In this document: positions 45,858-58,321 of the stretch, piece after piece | How positions within the stretch are numbered: position 1 is the stretch's first letter | Layout: every line of letters starts with the position of its first letter | Assembly: GCF_003086295.3 (NCBI RefSeq) | Contig: NC_092053.1 | Span: 91,422,745-91,486,744, forward strand | Reading direction: 5' to 3' | DNA: 64,000 nt | From: Arachis hypogaea | Taxonomy: Eukaryota; Streptophyta; Magnoliopsida; Fabales; Fabaceae | Program-made: the position numbers and the translations under genes | Notes under the pieces: generated by a model | What the model saw: only the letters and a program-made list of their open reading frames with translations | Database searches by the model: none | Told to the model about the DNA's origin: nothing

Positions 45858-46457
45858 AATAAAGAAAAGAGAAGAATGAAGTAGAACAAGAAGAAAATAG
45901 AGGAAGATAGAGGGAGAGAGAGGGCTCGGCCAAGTGGGGTTTATGAGTGTATGAGAGGTTATGAAGAGGGGTATTTATAGGAGTGGGGATGGGTAGGGTT
46001 CAACCATGGGTTGGGTTTTGGGTGGGAAATTTGATTTTGAAATGGGTGGGGGTTGGTGTGAGTTATGATGGTTTTGGGAAAGTGGTATGGATGTGATTGG
46101 GCTAGGGTTTATAGGGAAGTGTGTATGGAGAAGTGTGAAAGTAGGTGGATAGGTGAAGATGCTGTGGGACCCATTGGTCTTGAGAGGCTAGAAAATTCAG
46201 ATTTCCTGCCCTCCACACTGGCGTTTGAATGCCCAGGGTCTGCTCCTTGGCTGGCGTTCAACGCTAGCAATGCTACCCATTTGGGGCATTGGACACCCAG
46301 CCAAAGCTCCTTGGCTGGCGTTCAACTTTAATAACACTCCATCCAAAGTGTTCTATTTTTACTGCTGTAAATTCTGTCTCTGTTCTGACTACTGCATATG
46401 ATCATGACCCTAAAAGAAAAATAAAACAAAATAAAAGGACATAAATAATTAATTAAG
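45858..46457 (-). repeat. pol-ORF2 spacer of C with four palindrome units
   Basis: Degenerate CTGGCGTTCAACGC units centre near 46226, 46259, 46291 and 46323, about 32 bp apart. The rest is noncoding. Confidence 0.65.
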
Positions 46458-46475
46458 GTTGGGTTGCCTCCCAAC
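46458..46475 (-). promoter_or_regulatory. Stop-proximal stem-loop of C
   Basis: GTTGGG, loop AGGCAA, CCCAAC on the minus strand, 40 nt after the stop at 46515. AAGAAGTGCTT precedes it. Confidence 0.62.
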
Positions 46476-46514
46476 AAGCACTTCTTTAACGTCATTAGCT
46501 TGACGGTTAGCTCC

Positions 46515-46841
46515 TTACGGAGGTGAGTATGGGCTCATATTTTCGCCCCTTGAAGTGAACTTTCTTTCTGTCTTCTCATGAATGATCTTCACATGCTCTA
46601 GAGACAGGATACGACTCACTGTATGTGGTAAGATTGGCTTTTTGGTGAAGACAACTCTCATGCCAGGTGAGAGGCCTTCAGTTGGGAATTTCTTGTCCTT
46701 CCAGCCTTTAGGTACTTTCTTCTTAGTACCTTTGTGCTTAGAGCTTGTTGATGGCTGCCCAGCACCAAACTTAGAATTGATGTTTGGGAGCTCTGCAAAG
46801 CTCTGCACAGAAAGAGAGGGTTGGAACACTAAGTGTTGCAC
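46515..46841 (-). CDS. Short tail ORF of C
   Basis: 108 codons: SKFGAGQPSTSSKHKG, a basic stretch, and LSPGMRVVFTKKP...TVSRILSLEHVKIIHE. The start of this block (NSKFG) matches the end of Gag-protease in H (PYSNSKFGVERPQP), so it looks like the C-terminus left after gag-pol was deleted. The ATG at 46841 may not be used. No known catalytic motif. Whether it is translated is unknown. Confidence 0.55.
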   Translation of the reverse strand: MQHLVFQPSLSVQSFAELPNINSKFGAGQPSTSSKHKGTKKKVPKGWKDKKFPTEGLSPGMRVVFTKKPILPHTVSRILSLEHVKIIHEKTERKFTSRGENMSPYSPP

Positions 46842-47684
46842 AAAGGTAATTAAAGTTTGAATTTTGAAATTTTAAAATTTTAAATTTTGAAAATTGAAAT
46901 TTGAATTTTTGAAATTTGAAAAAGATAAGATTTTTTATTTTGAAAAGATTTAATTTTTTTTTGAAAATTGAAAGCTAAGATAAAATAAGATAAAAATTTT
47001 AAATTAAAATCTAAATTTTTAATTTAAAATTTTTGAAAATTTAATAAAAATAAAAATAGAAATTTTTTTTATTTTTGAATTTAATGAGGAAAGAGAAAAA
47101 TAAGTAAAAGACACAAAACTTAAAATATTTAGATCTAATGCCCCTAATTTTCGAAAATTTGGAGGAAAACACAAAGGGACACCAAACTTAAAAAATTTAA
47201 GATCAAAACAAAAAGAAGACACAAGAACACTTTCAAAATTGACAAGAATACCAAGAACAAGACTCAAAAAATTTAGAGAACACAAGAACATATAAAAGAC
47301 ACCAAACTTAACATTTTTAGAAAACTAAACATAAATTTTTGAAAATTAAAAGAAAAACAACAAGAAGACACCAAACTTAGAAACTTGACACAAGATTTAA
47401 CCAAAGAAACTATTTTTGAAAATTTTTTGAAAGAAAGACTCAAAGAGAATGAAAATTTAACCAAGATCAAACACAAAGGACTCAAACTAAGAACAAAGAT
47501 TAAATAAAGAAAAGAAAAATATTTTTGAAAGAGTTTTTAAATTTTTCGAAAAAGAAGAAGAAGAAAATAAAAACAAAAGACTCAAACAAAATCAAAAGAC
47601 TCAATTAAAAATGATCAAGAAAAGAAAATAAATTACCTGATCTAGGGAGCAAGACAATCCATCAGTTTGTCCAAACTTGAACAA
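46842..47684 (-). other. 5' leader of C
   Basis: A/T-rich with no gene. Three PPT-like copies of GACACCAAACTTA lie at 47178-47192, 47298-47312 and 47367-47380. Confidence 0.55.
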
Positions 47685-47702
47685 TCCCCAACAACGGCGC
47701 CA
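47685..47702 (-). promoter_or_regulatory. PBS of C, two G-to-A type changes
   Basis: Minus strand TGGCGCCGTTGTTGGGGA versus the tRNA-Asp complement TGGCGCCGTTGCCGGGGA. Confidence 0.8.
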
Positions 47703-47735
47703 AAAACTTAGTGCACAAATCCCACACCTTCGTAC

Positions 47736-50700
47736 TGTAACATCCCTTCCAGCAAAATACCTTGCTTAAGTCAGGGTATTTCTACTAGAAAGAATGTTAC
47801 GTGACCTTTTCTAATATTAACTACTTAATTACTGAGCCTTTGTATCGAGTTCGCGTTTCAGTTTTAAGAAAATTCCAGAAAATTTTTTTTTGTTCATTAA
47901 AGTCATAATTCAAACATTCACAAATAATAATAATCACATAGATATTATTGATAATAATTCTTATACAAAAGAGACCAAATAAAACTTAAATACAATATAC
48001 TAAACCTACCCCTTTAAGTAAAATGAATTCTCAAAGGACAATAGCGAGGGGATTCTATGAAAGCAATTAAAACCATAAAGAAAACCTACTGATCGCTCGT
48101 AGCTTCAAATTGGGTCTTCAAACCTGTCGCTGAAAGGGTGGAAAATTTGGGGTGAGAACCAAATCACATGTTCTCAGTAGAGGTCGAGAATGCCGTGAAA
48201 GTAAAGAATATAGCGCAAATAGTTAATTTCATTTAGAGACATTGAAAAGAAAACTACTTTCATTCGCAGTATTCATCGCTCGCCTTATATACACTTCTTT
48301 TGAAAACCAATGGCTCAACTTTCAAAAATCTAAAACCTTCTTTAGAAGCATCAATTAATTATCCAAAATCCTAAACCCATATTTTACTTTATATATGTCT
48401 TAAAAGTTTTCCTAGACTGTATGAATGACTAATTTGTTCCAAGCATAGGTTCATTAAGTCTATACTGAACCAGCTTAATCTTTCATACTTTACTAAACCT
48501 CAAACACAAACCAATCACGGCCTTAGGCCCAAGCAATTCAATCAACACCCAATTCACTACAACCCAGCCAATCAGATACAACCACAAGTAAAGAGATTCA
48601 AACACAATCAAGAGCAATTACATCAAATATAGCAATTAGCAGTTAAACAGAATTATTCACATAAGCAAACCAATTACAATATACACCCAGACAATGTCAC
48701 ATAGATGCATATGATGAATGTCTAGTCCTAGTACAGGCCATGAGCTCATGTGTTGGTTGGCTGCCCACAATCCCGACATTTATCCGGTCACGAGTAATCC
48801 CGATTTTCCGAATACGATTTTCCGTTCCTAAATAAATGCGCATATAATAATAGCCGCTCATTTGAGACAGCCTCTGCTTACTGCAGGAAAATATATATAT
48901 ACTCTGCTCTGCTCTGGGGAAGCAGAAAATGGCTGTAGGTAACTTAGTTTCCCTACAGAAGCTCTGTGTTGCATTAAGCAACTAATATATATAAATATAA
49001 CTCTGGGTTGCATCAAGCAACTAATATATATATATATATATATCTTTACTCTACTCTAGTTTCTCTTTTTTCTGCATCTCTTTACTCTACTCTAGTTGTT
49101 CTGTTCTCTGTATCTCTTTACTTTTCTCTGAATACTCTTTCATCTGTATCTATATTACTCATTTTCCCTTTATCTCTTTACTCTTTTGTAATTGTAAATA
49201 TGCAAGCGGGACAAAACCCATGTCCTTGCTAGCAACTTTATAAACCAAATATATTTTCTCAAAAGAATCAGTAAAGTTATTATCGTTAAACAAGTCTCAA
49301 GTATTCATTTTGATTAAGTCCTTTTACTTTTATAAAAATTTGGACATAATCTCCTTTAAAAATAGGACTTAGCCACCCTTACGGGTTCCTTCTTTCTCAA
49401 CATTTCATCAGCCTCTTTCAGCAGTTGCCACAACAGTATATATATTCTCAAAAATATTTGATAATAGCATATAAAATCTATTTCTTAAATTCCATATCCA
49501 AAATAATTGTCAACACAACCTGACAGCCTGATTTCCATTTTATTTTTAAAATATCAAATGAATTCGGAATCACGCAAACTTTATATCCATGCGACCATCT
49601 CGGATTAAGCTTTCTATTAAATTAAAAATCATAATTTTTTGCTGACTCTAGCTTCAAGAATATAAGCAAAACCGTGACTGTTCTGCAGTGTTTTAAAACC
49701 AGAAGACAGCAGCAGCATACAACATTTGAAATTTCATATAAAATACAAATTAAATCCAAACACCTTCAAAATTAATGTGGTTAAACTTAACTTACCCAAA
49801 TTTCTTTCTCAATTGGTTCCAGGGTCATACCAATTTTAATGAAGGAGTTACGTAGCTTGGAAGTTAGCTAATTTTCTGCAGAAATCTGTTTTACAATTCA
49901 TTAAACACAACCTCTTCCAAGTCCCATAACTCATTTATTAAAACATGGAAAACCCTGAAATTTGAATCATATATACTAAACATACTCAACTTTCACCTCC
50001 AATTGGTTTCATCTTAATATCATTCTAGAATTAAAAATTATAAAGTCTCAAAGTTACTGACTTAGAAAACAAAACCTGACTTTTACTGCATAATACATCT
50101 TACTTTAAAAATTCATATCTTTAAAACCACAACTCTAACAATTTTAAATTTTTATGAAATTAAAGTACTAGGACCAGAGTTTAATTTAAAATTTGTTCCA
50201 TTTCAAAATTTAAACTGAAAAATTTCCAATAGAAGAAACAAGTTGCTGTTGTGTTAAACGTTCTGCAGAAAAACCAGATTTGACATCCATAATTCAAAAA
50301 TTTACCATAAATCATAAACTTAATGAAAAAGTCTCAAATTCACCAGTTCAGCTCCCTATATTCCCAAGCTTAATCCGGACTTGGTTCTACGCAATTCTGA
50401 TAATCATAGAATTAGTTATAGCTTTTCAAAGTTTCTAATTTCATTTAAAGTAGTGCAGAAAATCAGATTCACGACTTAACTTTGAAAAATCATAACTAAT
50501 GTTCCAGTTAATATGAAACCTTCAACATTAAATCTCAACAATCACACTTAATATAATTTACTTAACATTTAAATTCTCATCATTTTAGTCACTATAGAGC
50601 CACTGATTCACTTTCAAAGTTGCCGTTTAATTTCAAGAGAACCTAATTTTCAGCAAACCATTTTGTATTCAAAATCCAACCCTTCAATACCCCTCAAAAC

Positions 50701-52037
50701 TAACTCCAAATCAACCACCAACCAAGTTCACTAACATTACAATATACCAAATAACAGCTCAACGGCAACAAATCCAACATAACCCATTAAAATTCAGAAA
50801 TTCTCAACAATTAGTCATCAAACAATTCCCAATCCACATAATCAATCAATATCACTAATCAACAATTCCAAAAAACAATCTCAACCATTCCAATCACAAT
50901 TTCAGCCACAATTCAATATTCAAGTAGTCAATCAATTACTCACAGATATTAAATCTATTTGCAGTTATTCACTAAACCTTGTAGGCATTCTTAAATTGAA
51001 ATCGTTTTAAACCCCCTACCTCGATGTCGCGATTAAAAGAACCCGGAGGCGGGATTATAGCGAGGCAGCTGGCTGGACCAATACTAGCTATGCAACAGTT
51101 TCAATCAAGATAGCAGCGGCGTTAGCTCCCACAACAGTGATCATGGTTGCAACGAAACGAAGATTTCAAATTCAATAGAATCGAAAGCAGAAGCGGCTCT
51201 GGAAATTTAAAACAGAGCACAAGCCAAATTTGAATTAAAACAGGAACAAGCAGTTTAATAAGAAATCGGCAGAATAGAGCGTGTAATTGGAGCAGAAATA
51301 AGGGGAAAAGGCTAACCCAGGCCAATGGATGTTAAACCTAAGTTTAGCGGAAGCAGGGCAGCAGCAATTCCTAGCAACACCCCGCGGTGGTTCCGGCAGC
51401 AGCAACACCCCGCCAGTGGCTCCATTGAGACAAGCTCCAACAAACATAACATAGCCAAGAACATCAGAGGTAGATACAAGGTATTTACAGAGTGACAAGG
51501 GTTCAGAGATAGTGGTTCTCATGGCTAGGGCTTAACTGACTCACCACTAATGATGGCGGTGACCAAAGATTCCGGCGGCCGCGGCGGCAGATGAAAGGTC
51601 CCTCCTCCATGCGTCACTCTTTCCCACACGTCTCGCCCTTTCCCTCTGCGTTTCGTAATTCTAGCAGCGATGCGGGCTTAGACAGAATCAAAATCAACGA
51701 TGTCATCTCCTCCTCTTATGTGCAACAGCGACGATGGAGCTTCTGCGATGGTGATCAGGCGTAACCCGCTACGGCAATAGGACCGAACCGTGCCTCCCTC
51801 CCTTGATTCTCGCGACGCTCATTCTGTGTGTCTCTCTCTCTCACTCTCACGTGCAGCACAACAGCGGCGGCGGTAAGGTCTCGGCCGCGTCGCTCCTTCC
51901 TCCTCCCTCTCTTCTCCTCTGTCTTCCCCTTTCCTCTTCTGTTTCCCTTTCTTTTTTTCCTCTTCTGTTTCCCTTTCTTTTTTTTGTATGTATGTACGAT
52001 TAGGGATTTAGGTAGCAATTAGGGATTCAGGAGTTTT

Positions 52038-52116
<79 letters not shown>

Positions 52117-52969
52117 AATATAACAAATTTACAAAATATTTGAGATAGTATGATAATTTAGGATTCAAATATAATCTTGTAAAAATTAATTTTGGAACAC
52201 GTATAACTTTATTAATTTATCAATAAGTTCAAATAATTATTTCTAATTTAAATCATAAAATAAACATACTAATCTTATTTTTATAAAATACAGCTTAAAT
52301 CCGAGAATATCAATTATTCAGATTATATGATATAATTTTTTCATTATTTTCTATTACCAAAATTTTAATTCTAATTTATATAAAATAACTAACTATAGTA
52401 AAGGTTGTACATAAACCTTAATTAAATTAAACCCAAAGTATTTATAAAAATTAATTTAATCATTTTCTAGTAAATTAATCTCTAAGAGCTCAAACTAATA
52501 AAATAAATCATAATTTATTCATAATAGAAATTTTCTTAAATTTAATTATATAACACCTTCATTACTGAATTCTAATTTGAAATTATATAAAATAACCAAT
52601 TATAAGAATTTACACAAAAATATTAATTGAATTAACTCCAAATATTAGTAAACTAATTTAATTACTCTCAATTGATTAATTTATAAAATAAGATATCAAA
52701 TCAATAAAATAAATCGTAACATTTTCAGAATAAAAGTTACTTAAATTAAATTATACAATTCTTTCTTATTTTTCAATTACTAAAATTATACAAAATATTC
52801 TATTATAATAAGATTACTTAAAAATATTAATTGATTTCAAAATAAAACTATCTCCGAATCTATTTAATTATTTCTAACAAAATAATTTCTAAAATTATAA
52901 AGTTTAAACTTAATAAGATAAAATCACAATTTATTTATATTTAGATTTTCAAAAATGCGGGATGTTACA
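47736..52969 (-). repeat. 3' LTR of B, 5.2 kb
   Basis: Noncoding throughout. Contains AT repeats at about 49022-49044 and about 52040-52112 (the longest microsatellite in the window), TTTACTCTACTCTAGTT repeats at about 49050-49190, and a GC-richer stretch (51540-51900). Short frames across it show no family resemblance. Confidence 0.78.
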
Positions 52970-54615
52970 TTCTATCCAACTTACAAAAATTTTCGCCCTC
53001 GAAAATTGATATAAGATGGAGATAAGATTCATATTCACATCCCCTTTTGAATATTTTAAAGATACTAAGAAAATTATATCACAAACACAAAAGAAAATAT
53101 ATTAGGTGATGCAAAAGTTAATAAAAATAACTTGACGCAAACCAAATTTCAAAATCTAAAATTAAATAGGCACAATGTTCGCTCAGAACTCTTAACAAAG
53201 CATGATCACTTCTCGTCGCCTCAAAACTCCACAACTCCTTATAAATTCATATACTGACCAGATTCACTTTCCATACGCACAAATCGCGTCCCTAAGAATC
53301 TATCGTATAAGCAATACGAAACTTGAGAAGAGAAGGACAAATGGCACAACGATATTTACGAAAAATCAGGAGAATACTTAGGTTCACAGTTAAATAAGGA
53401 TGGTATTTCGCAAGGATTTGAAAGAATACGTAAGATTATCAACAAACAAGGATGTATATAAGCAATGAAATATATCATAAGGAGAGTTAATTTTGAAAGT
53501 TTAGGAAGAAAGTTTGAATCGAAGAGTTTCGGTATGAACATTATTAAGAAAAATAGAACAACAATTTAAAACAACTTCAACTTGAAATAGAGGAAAATAG
53601 TTTATCTTTTTCAAAAGAAAATATTTAAATCCAACATTTTCAAAAAGTACTAAACTAAGTATAAACAATATGTCATACCGATTTAATTTCAAATTAAAAC
53701 AAATCATGTGAGGTTTGTAAGTTAAAGCTTGTTTGGCACTAAGGACAAAATATTTTCTTTAAAAATTTTGAAGGATACAAGTATATAATTAGGTATGGAT
53801 AGTCATAAAATTATAGTAAAGTTGGAAGAAAATTAGCTTCTATTCAAAGAATAAATTCTAAAATAAAATTTTCTGTAAATCAATAAAAGATAAGTGGTAT
53901 ATCACAATTAAACCATATAAAGAAGTTTCAGAGTTTATGTAAGAAAGTCTAGGCTGAATTAAAAACAATCCCATCAAAATTTAAGCAAGGGTTGTGGATA
54001 CAGTCAAGTAAGAAAAGATTTAAATTGAAATTTTTCTCGAAGAGAATCTGAAACAAGTACTCAAGAAGGAAATTACAAGAAATGATATGTTGCACCGAAA
54101 TAAATCCAAGTTCAAAGCAAGGAGCATAGAGTTGGTAAGGTATAGGATAAATGTTTCAAAAGATTCAAACAACAACTAGATACAGAGTCAAGCAAGGATA
54201 TGCACGAATGATAATACAAGATTAGCAAGAAAGAGATCAGAAACTAGAAATTCCAATACAATTAGTAGAGAAAGAGATAACACTAAGCACGAATAAAGAG
54301 CATACGTCGAAACGAAACTAATCTCTAGAATTTAGTTTCTAACGTCCCCAAAACCTCGTGATTCGCGTTACCTATCACTGCTATTTCGTCTATGATAACC
54401 CATTAGTGTTCCCATATACATAAGTCATTAGTATTAAGTTGGCCAAACTTGATACCATGAGGTATGCAATGGTAAACTAATAGCGTTAATCATCAGACAG
54501 TCATGCATATCAAACAAAAACTCTCGTCACCAAGACAAGTCTTAAGGCATGATAGACACTCAGAGTATGCAATGAAGCATAGTCAGTTCATTCCCAAGGC
54601 TCTACAGGAAAGACT
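52970..54615 (-). other. Interior of B
   Basis: 1.6 kb AT-rich DNA without any gag, RT or integrase similarity in any frame. It looks like leader fused to 3' noncoding sequence. Confidence 0.6.
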
Positions 54616-54627
54616 GCTCTGATACCA
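54616..54627 (-). promoter_or_regulatory. PBS (tRNA-iMet) of B
   Basis: TGGTATCAGAGC on the minus strand, the classical initiator-tRNA-Met primer site, 3 nt from the LTR. Confidence 0.88.
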
Positions 54628-54630
54628 TAT

Positions 54631-54864
54631 TGTAACATCCCTTCCAGCAAAATACCTTGCTTAAGTCAGGGTATTTCTACTAGAAAGAATGTTACGTGAC
54701 CTTTTCTAATATTAACTACTTAATTACTGAGCCTTTGTATCGAGTTCGCGTTTCAGTTTTAAGAAAATTCCAGAAATTTTTTTTTGTTTGTTCATTAAAG
54801 TCATAATTCAAACATTCACAAATAATAATAATAATCACATAGATATTATTGATAATAATTCTTA
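54631..54864 (-). repeat. Truncated 5' LTR of B
   Basis: Matches 47736-47963 with two small indels, then ends where both copies share ACAAAA. Confidence 0.85.
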
Positions 54865-55501
54865 ACAAAACTCAAAGAATTCAAGGAAAACAAGAACATG
54901 CGAAGGACACCAAACTTAAAATTTTTGAAAACCAAAGACACAATTTTCAAAAATTATAAAGAAAAGACATAAGAAGACACCAAACTTAAAAATTGACACA
55001 AACTCAAACAAAAGACACTATTTTTGAAATTTTGTATTGAAAAAAGACTCAAAGAAATTCGAACAAGAACAAGAACAAAAGACTCAAACCAAAAATAAAG
55101 ATTGATAAAGAAAAGAAAAGATTTTTGAATACTTTTCGAAAAGAAAATAAAAGACTCATATAAAATAAAACTAAATCTGTAAAGAAAAGAAAATTACCTA
55201 ATCTAAGCAACAAGATAATCCGTCAGTTGTCCAAACTCGAACAATCCCCTGCAACGGCCCCAAAAGCTTGGTGCACGAATTCTCAAACTTCGTACAACTG
55301 AACCAGCAAGTGCACTGGGTTGTCCAAGTAATACCTGAGTGAGTCAAGGTCGATCCCACGAGGATTATGATTTGAAGCAAGCTATGGTTATCTTGTAGAT
55401 CTTATTCAGGTGGATAGAGAAGTTGGTTGATTGTTTAATTCACATGAAAAGAAAATAATTAAAACGTTACTAGGTTGATGTGTTTGCAATGATAAGATAT
55501 T
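54865..55501 (-). mobile_element. Athila-type fragment I: leader, PBS and LTR start
   Basis: A leader with two GACACCAAACTTAAA copies (54906-54920, 54976-54990) is followed by a PBS with two mismatches (55245-55262) and an LTR from TGGTGCACGAATTC at 55269, cut at 55501 by H. The LTR resembles that of C (TTGTCCAAGTAATACCTGAG). No ORF. Confidence 0.7.
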
Positions 55502-57175
55502 TGGTGCACGAAATTGTGATCTCAACGGCGCCAACAACTTGGTACACAAGATTGTAATCTCAACTCCTTTTCACAACTCCGCACAACTAACCAGCAAGTG
55601 CACTGGGTCGTCCAAGTAATAAACCTTACGTGAGTAAGGGTCGATCCCACGGAGATTGTCGGCTTGAAGCAAGCTATGGTCATCCTTGTAAATCTCAGTC
55701 AGGCAGATTCAAATGGTAATGAGGTTTTGGTAATTAAAAGATAAATAGAATATAAAATAAGATAGAGATACTTATGTAATTCATTGGTGAGAATTTCAGA
55801 TAAGCGTATGGATATGCTTTGTTCCTTCTGAATCTCTGCTTTCCTACTGCCTCCATTCAATCATTCATACTCCTTTCCATGGCAAGCTGTATGTTGGGGA
55901 TCACTGTTGTCAATGGCTACCGTCCGTCCTCTCAGTGAAAATGGTCCGAATGCGCTGTCACCGCATGGCTAATCAGCTATTGGTTCTCGATCATGTTGGA
56001 ATAGGATCCATTGATCCTTTTGCGTCTGTCACTATGCCCAACACTCGCGAGTTTGAAGCTCGTCACAGTCATCCCATCCCAGATCCTACTCGGAATACCA
56101 CAGACAAGGTTTAGACTTTCCGGATCTCAAGAATGGCCGCCAATAATTCTAGCCTATACCACGAAGGTTTTAATCTTAGATTAGAAACCCAAGAGATACA
56201 CATTCAAGCTTGTTTGCATGTAGAACGGAAGTGGTTGTCAGGCATGCGTTCATAGGTGAGAATGGTGACGAGTGTCACATAATCATCACATTCATCATAT
56301 TCTTGTGTGCGAATGAATATCTTAGAGAAGAAATAGGCTTGAGTTGAATAGAAAAATAATAGTACTTTGCATTAATTCAGGAAGAACAGCAGAGCTCCAC
56401 ACCTTAATCTATGGTGTGTAGAAACTCCACCGTTGAAAATACATAAGTGATAATGGTCCAGGCATGGCCGAATGGCCAGCCCCCTAAACGTGATCTAGAG
56501 ATCAAAAGTGATACAAAGATAGTCTCAAAAATGATCCAAAGATGTAAATACAATAGTAAAAAGTTCTATTTATACTAAACTAGTTACTAGGGTTTACAGA
56601 TATAAGTAAATGATGCAGAAATCTACTTTCGGGGCCCACTTGGTGTGTGCTTGGGCTGAGCATTGAGCTTTACACGTGTAGAGACTTCTCTTGGAGTTAA
56701 ACACCAAGTTGCAGCCTATTTCTGGCATTTAACTCTGGTTTGTAACCTGTTTCTGGCGTTTAACTTCAAAATAGGGCAGGAAGTTGGCGTTTGAACACCA
56801 GTTTGCGTCGTCAAAACTCGGGTAAAGTATGGACTATTATATATTGCTGGAAAGCCAGGATGTCTACTTTCCAACGCAATTGAGAGCGCGCCAATCGGGT
56901 TTCTATAGCTCTAGAAAATCCATTTCGAGTGTAGGGAGGTCAGAATCCAACAGCATCTGCAGTCTTTCTTCAGCCTCTGAATCAGATTTTTGCTTAGGTC
57001 CCTCAATTTCAGCCAGAAAATACCTGAAATCACAGAAAAACACACAAACTCATAGTAAAGTCCAGAAATGTGAATTTTGAATAAAAACTAATAAAAATAT
57101 ACTAAAAAGTAATTAAAACATACTGAAAACTACGTAAAAACAATGCCAAAAAGTGTATAAATTATCCGCTCATCA
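55502..57175 (-). repeat. 3' LTR of H
   Basis: TGGTGCACGA...CCGCTCATCA, 1674 bp. Near 55528-55547 it contains AACGGCGCCAACAACTTGGT, a copy of the PBS/LTR junction. Palindromes of the CTGGCGTTTAAC type centre near 56699, 56730, 56760 and 56792. TATATAATA (minus strand) lies near 56834-56842. Confidence 0.88.
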
Positions 57176-57213
57176 CAACACCAAACTTAAATTGTTGCTT
57201 GTCCCCAAGCAAC
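57176..57213 (-). promoter_or_regulatory. PPT and hairpin of H
   Basis: PPT complement 57176-57191. Perfect stem GTTGCTTG/CAAGCAAC (57194-57201, 57206-57213). Confidence 0.75.
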
Positions 57214-58321
57214 TGAAAATCAAATAAGATAAAAAGAAGAGAATATACTATAAATTCCAAAATATCAATGAAACTTAGCTCCAATTAGATGATCGGGACT
57301 TGTAGCTTTTTGCCTCTAAACAGTTTTGGCATCTCACTTTATCCTTTGAAGTTCAGAATGATTGGCATCTATAGGAACTCAGAATTCAGATAGTGTTATT
57401 GATTCTCCTAGTTCAGTATGTTGATTCTTGAACACAGCTACTTTATGAGTCTTGGTCGTGGCCCTAAGCACTTTGTTTTCCAGTATTACCATCGGATACA
57501 TAAATGCCACAGACACATAACTGGGTGAACCTTTTCAGATTGTGACTCAGCCTTGCTAGAGTCCCCAGTTATAAGTGTCCAGGGTTCTTAAGCACACTCT
57601 TTTTGCTTTGGATCACGACTTTAACCGCTCAGTCTCAAGCTTTTCACTTGACACCTTCACGCCACAAGCACATGGTTAGCGACAGCTTGGTTTAGCCGCT
57701 TAGGCCAGGATTTTATTCCTTTGGGCCCTCTTATCCACTGATGCTCAAAGCCTTGGATTCTTTTTACCCTTGCCTTTTAGTTTAAAGGGTTACTGGCTTT
57801 TTGCTCTTGCCTTTTGGTTTAAAGAGCTCTTGACTTTTTCTACTTGCTTTTTCTTTTTCTTTCTTTTTTTTCCTTTTATTTTCGCCATTTTTTTTTGCAA
57901 GCCTTGTTCTTCACTGCTTTTTCTTGCTTCAAGAATAAATTTTAGGATTTTTCAGATTATCAATAGCATTTCTCCTTTTTCATCATTCTTTCAAGAGCCA
58001 ACAATTTTAACATTCATGAACAACAATATCAAAAATATGCACTGTTCAAGCATTCATTCAAAAAACAAAAAGTATTGCCACCACATCAAAATAATTAAAC
58101 TAATCTCAAGGATGAATTCGAAATTCATGTACTTGTTCTTTTGCTTTTAGAACATTTTTCATTTAAGAAAGGTGATGGATTCATAGGACATTCATAGCTT
58201 TAAGGCATAGACACTAGACACTAATGATCATGTAATGAAGACACAACATAAATAAAAATAAAGCATAGAGAACGAAAACAGAAAAAATAAATAGACAAGG
58301 AGATTAAGGAATGGGTCCACC
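57214..58321 (-). other. ORF2-to-PPT noncoding region of H
   Basis: No gene. 57600-57770 matches A and C closely. A T-rich tract lies near 57840-57900. Confidence 0.55.

Larger units (their letters stand above)
42027..47735 (-). mobile_element. Element C: Athila-type derivative without gag, RT or integrase
   Basis: A 3' LTR (42027-43494) is followed by PPT, conserved noncoding block, ORF2 (45783-44634), palindrome units, stop-proximal hairpin, a short tail ORF (46841-46515), a leader and a PBS (47685-47702, mutated at two G positions). The 5' LTR is present for only 27 bp (47709-47735) before element B. The internal region is 4.2 kb. It could only have moved with proteins supplied by another element. 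Confidence 0.82.
47736..54864 (-). mobile_element. Element B: chromovirus-like element with giant LTR and tiny interior
   Basis: A complete LTR of 5234 bp (47736-52969) has inverted ends TGTAACATCCC/GGGATGTTACA. The interior is 1661 bp with no gag-pol. A tRNA-iMet PBS lies next to a second LTR piece (54631-54864) nearly identical to 47736-47963. The right LTR breaks off at an ACAAAA shared with the intact copy. The PPT side reads CGAGGGCGAAAATTTTTG on the minus strand, which fits Tekay/Del chromoviruses. It is inserted at CGTAC in the 5' LTR of C. The right flank is not the matching C sequence, so the locus was rearranged. Confidence 0.8.

Noticed and set aside
51755..52022. Arg/Lys/Glu-rich frame in the B LTR
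   Set aside because: Generated by CT/GA-rich low-complexity sequence on both strands.
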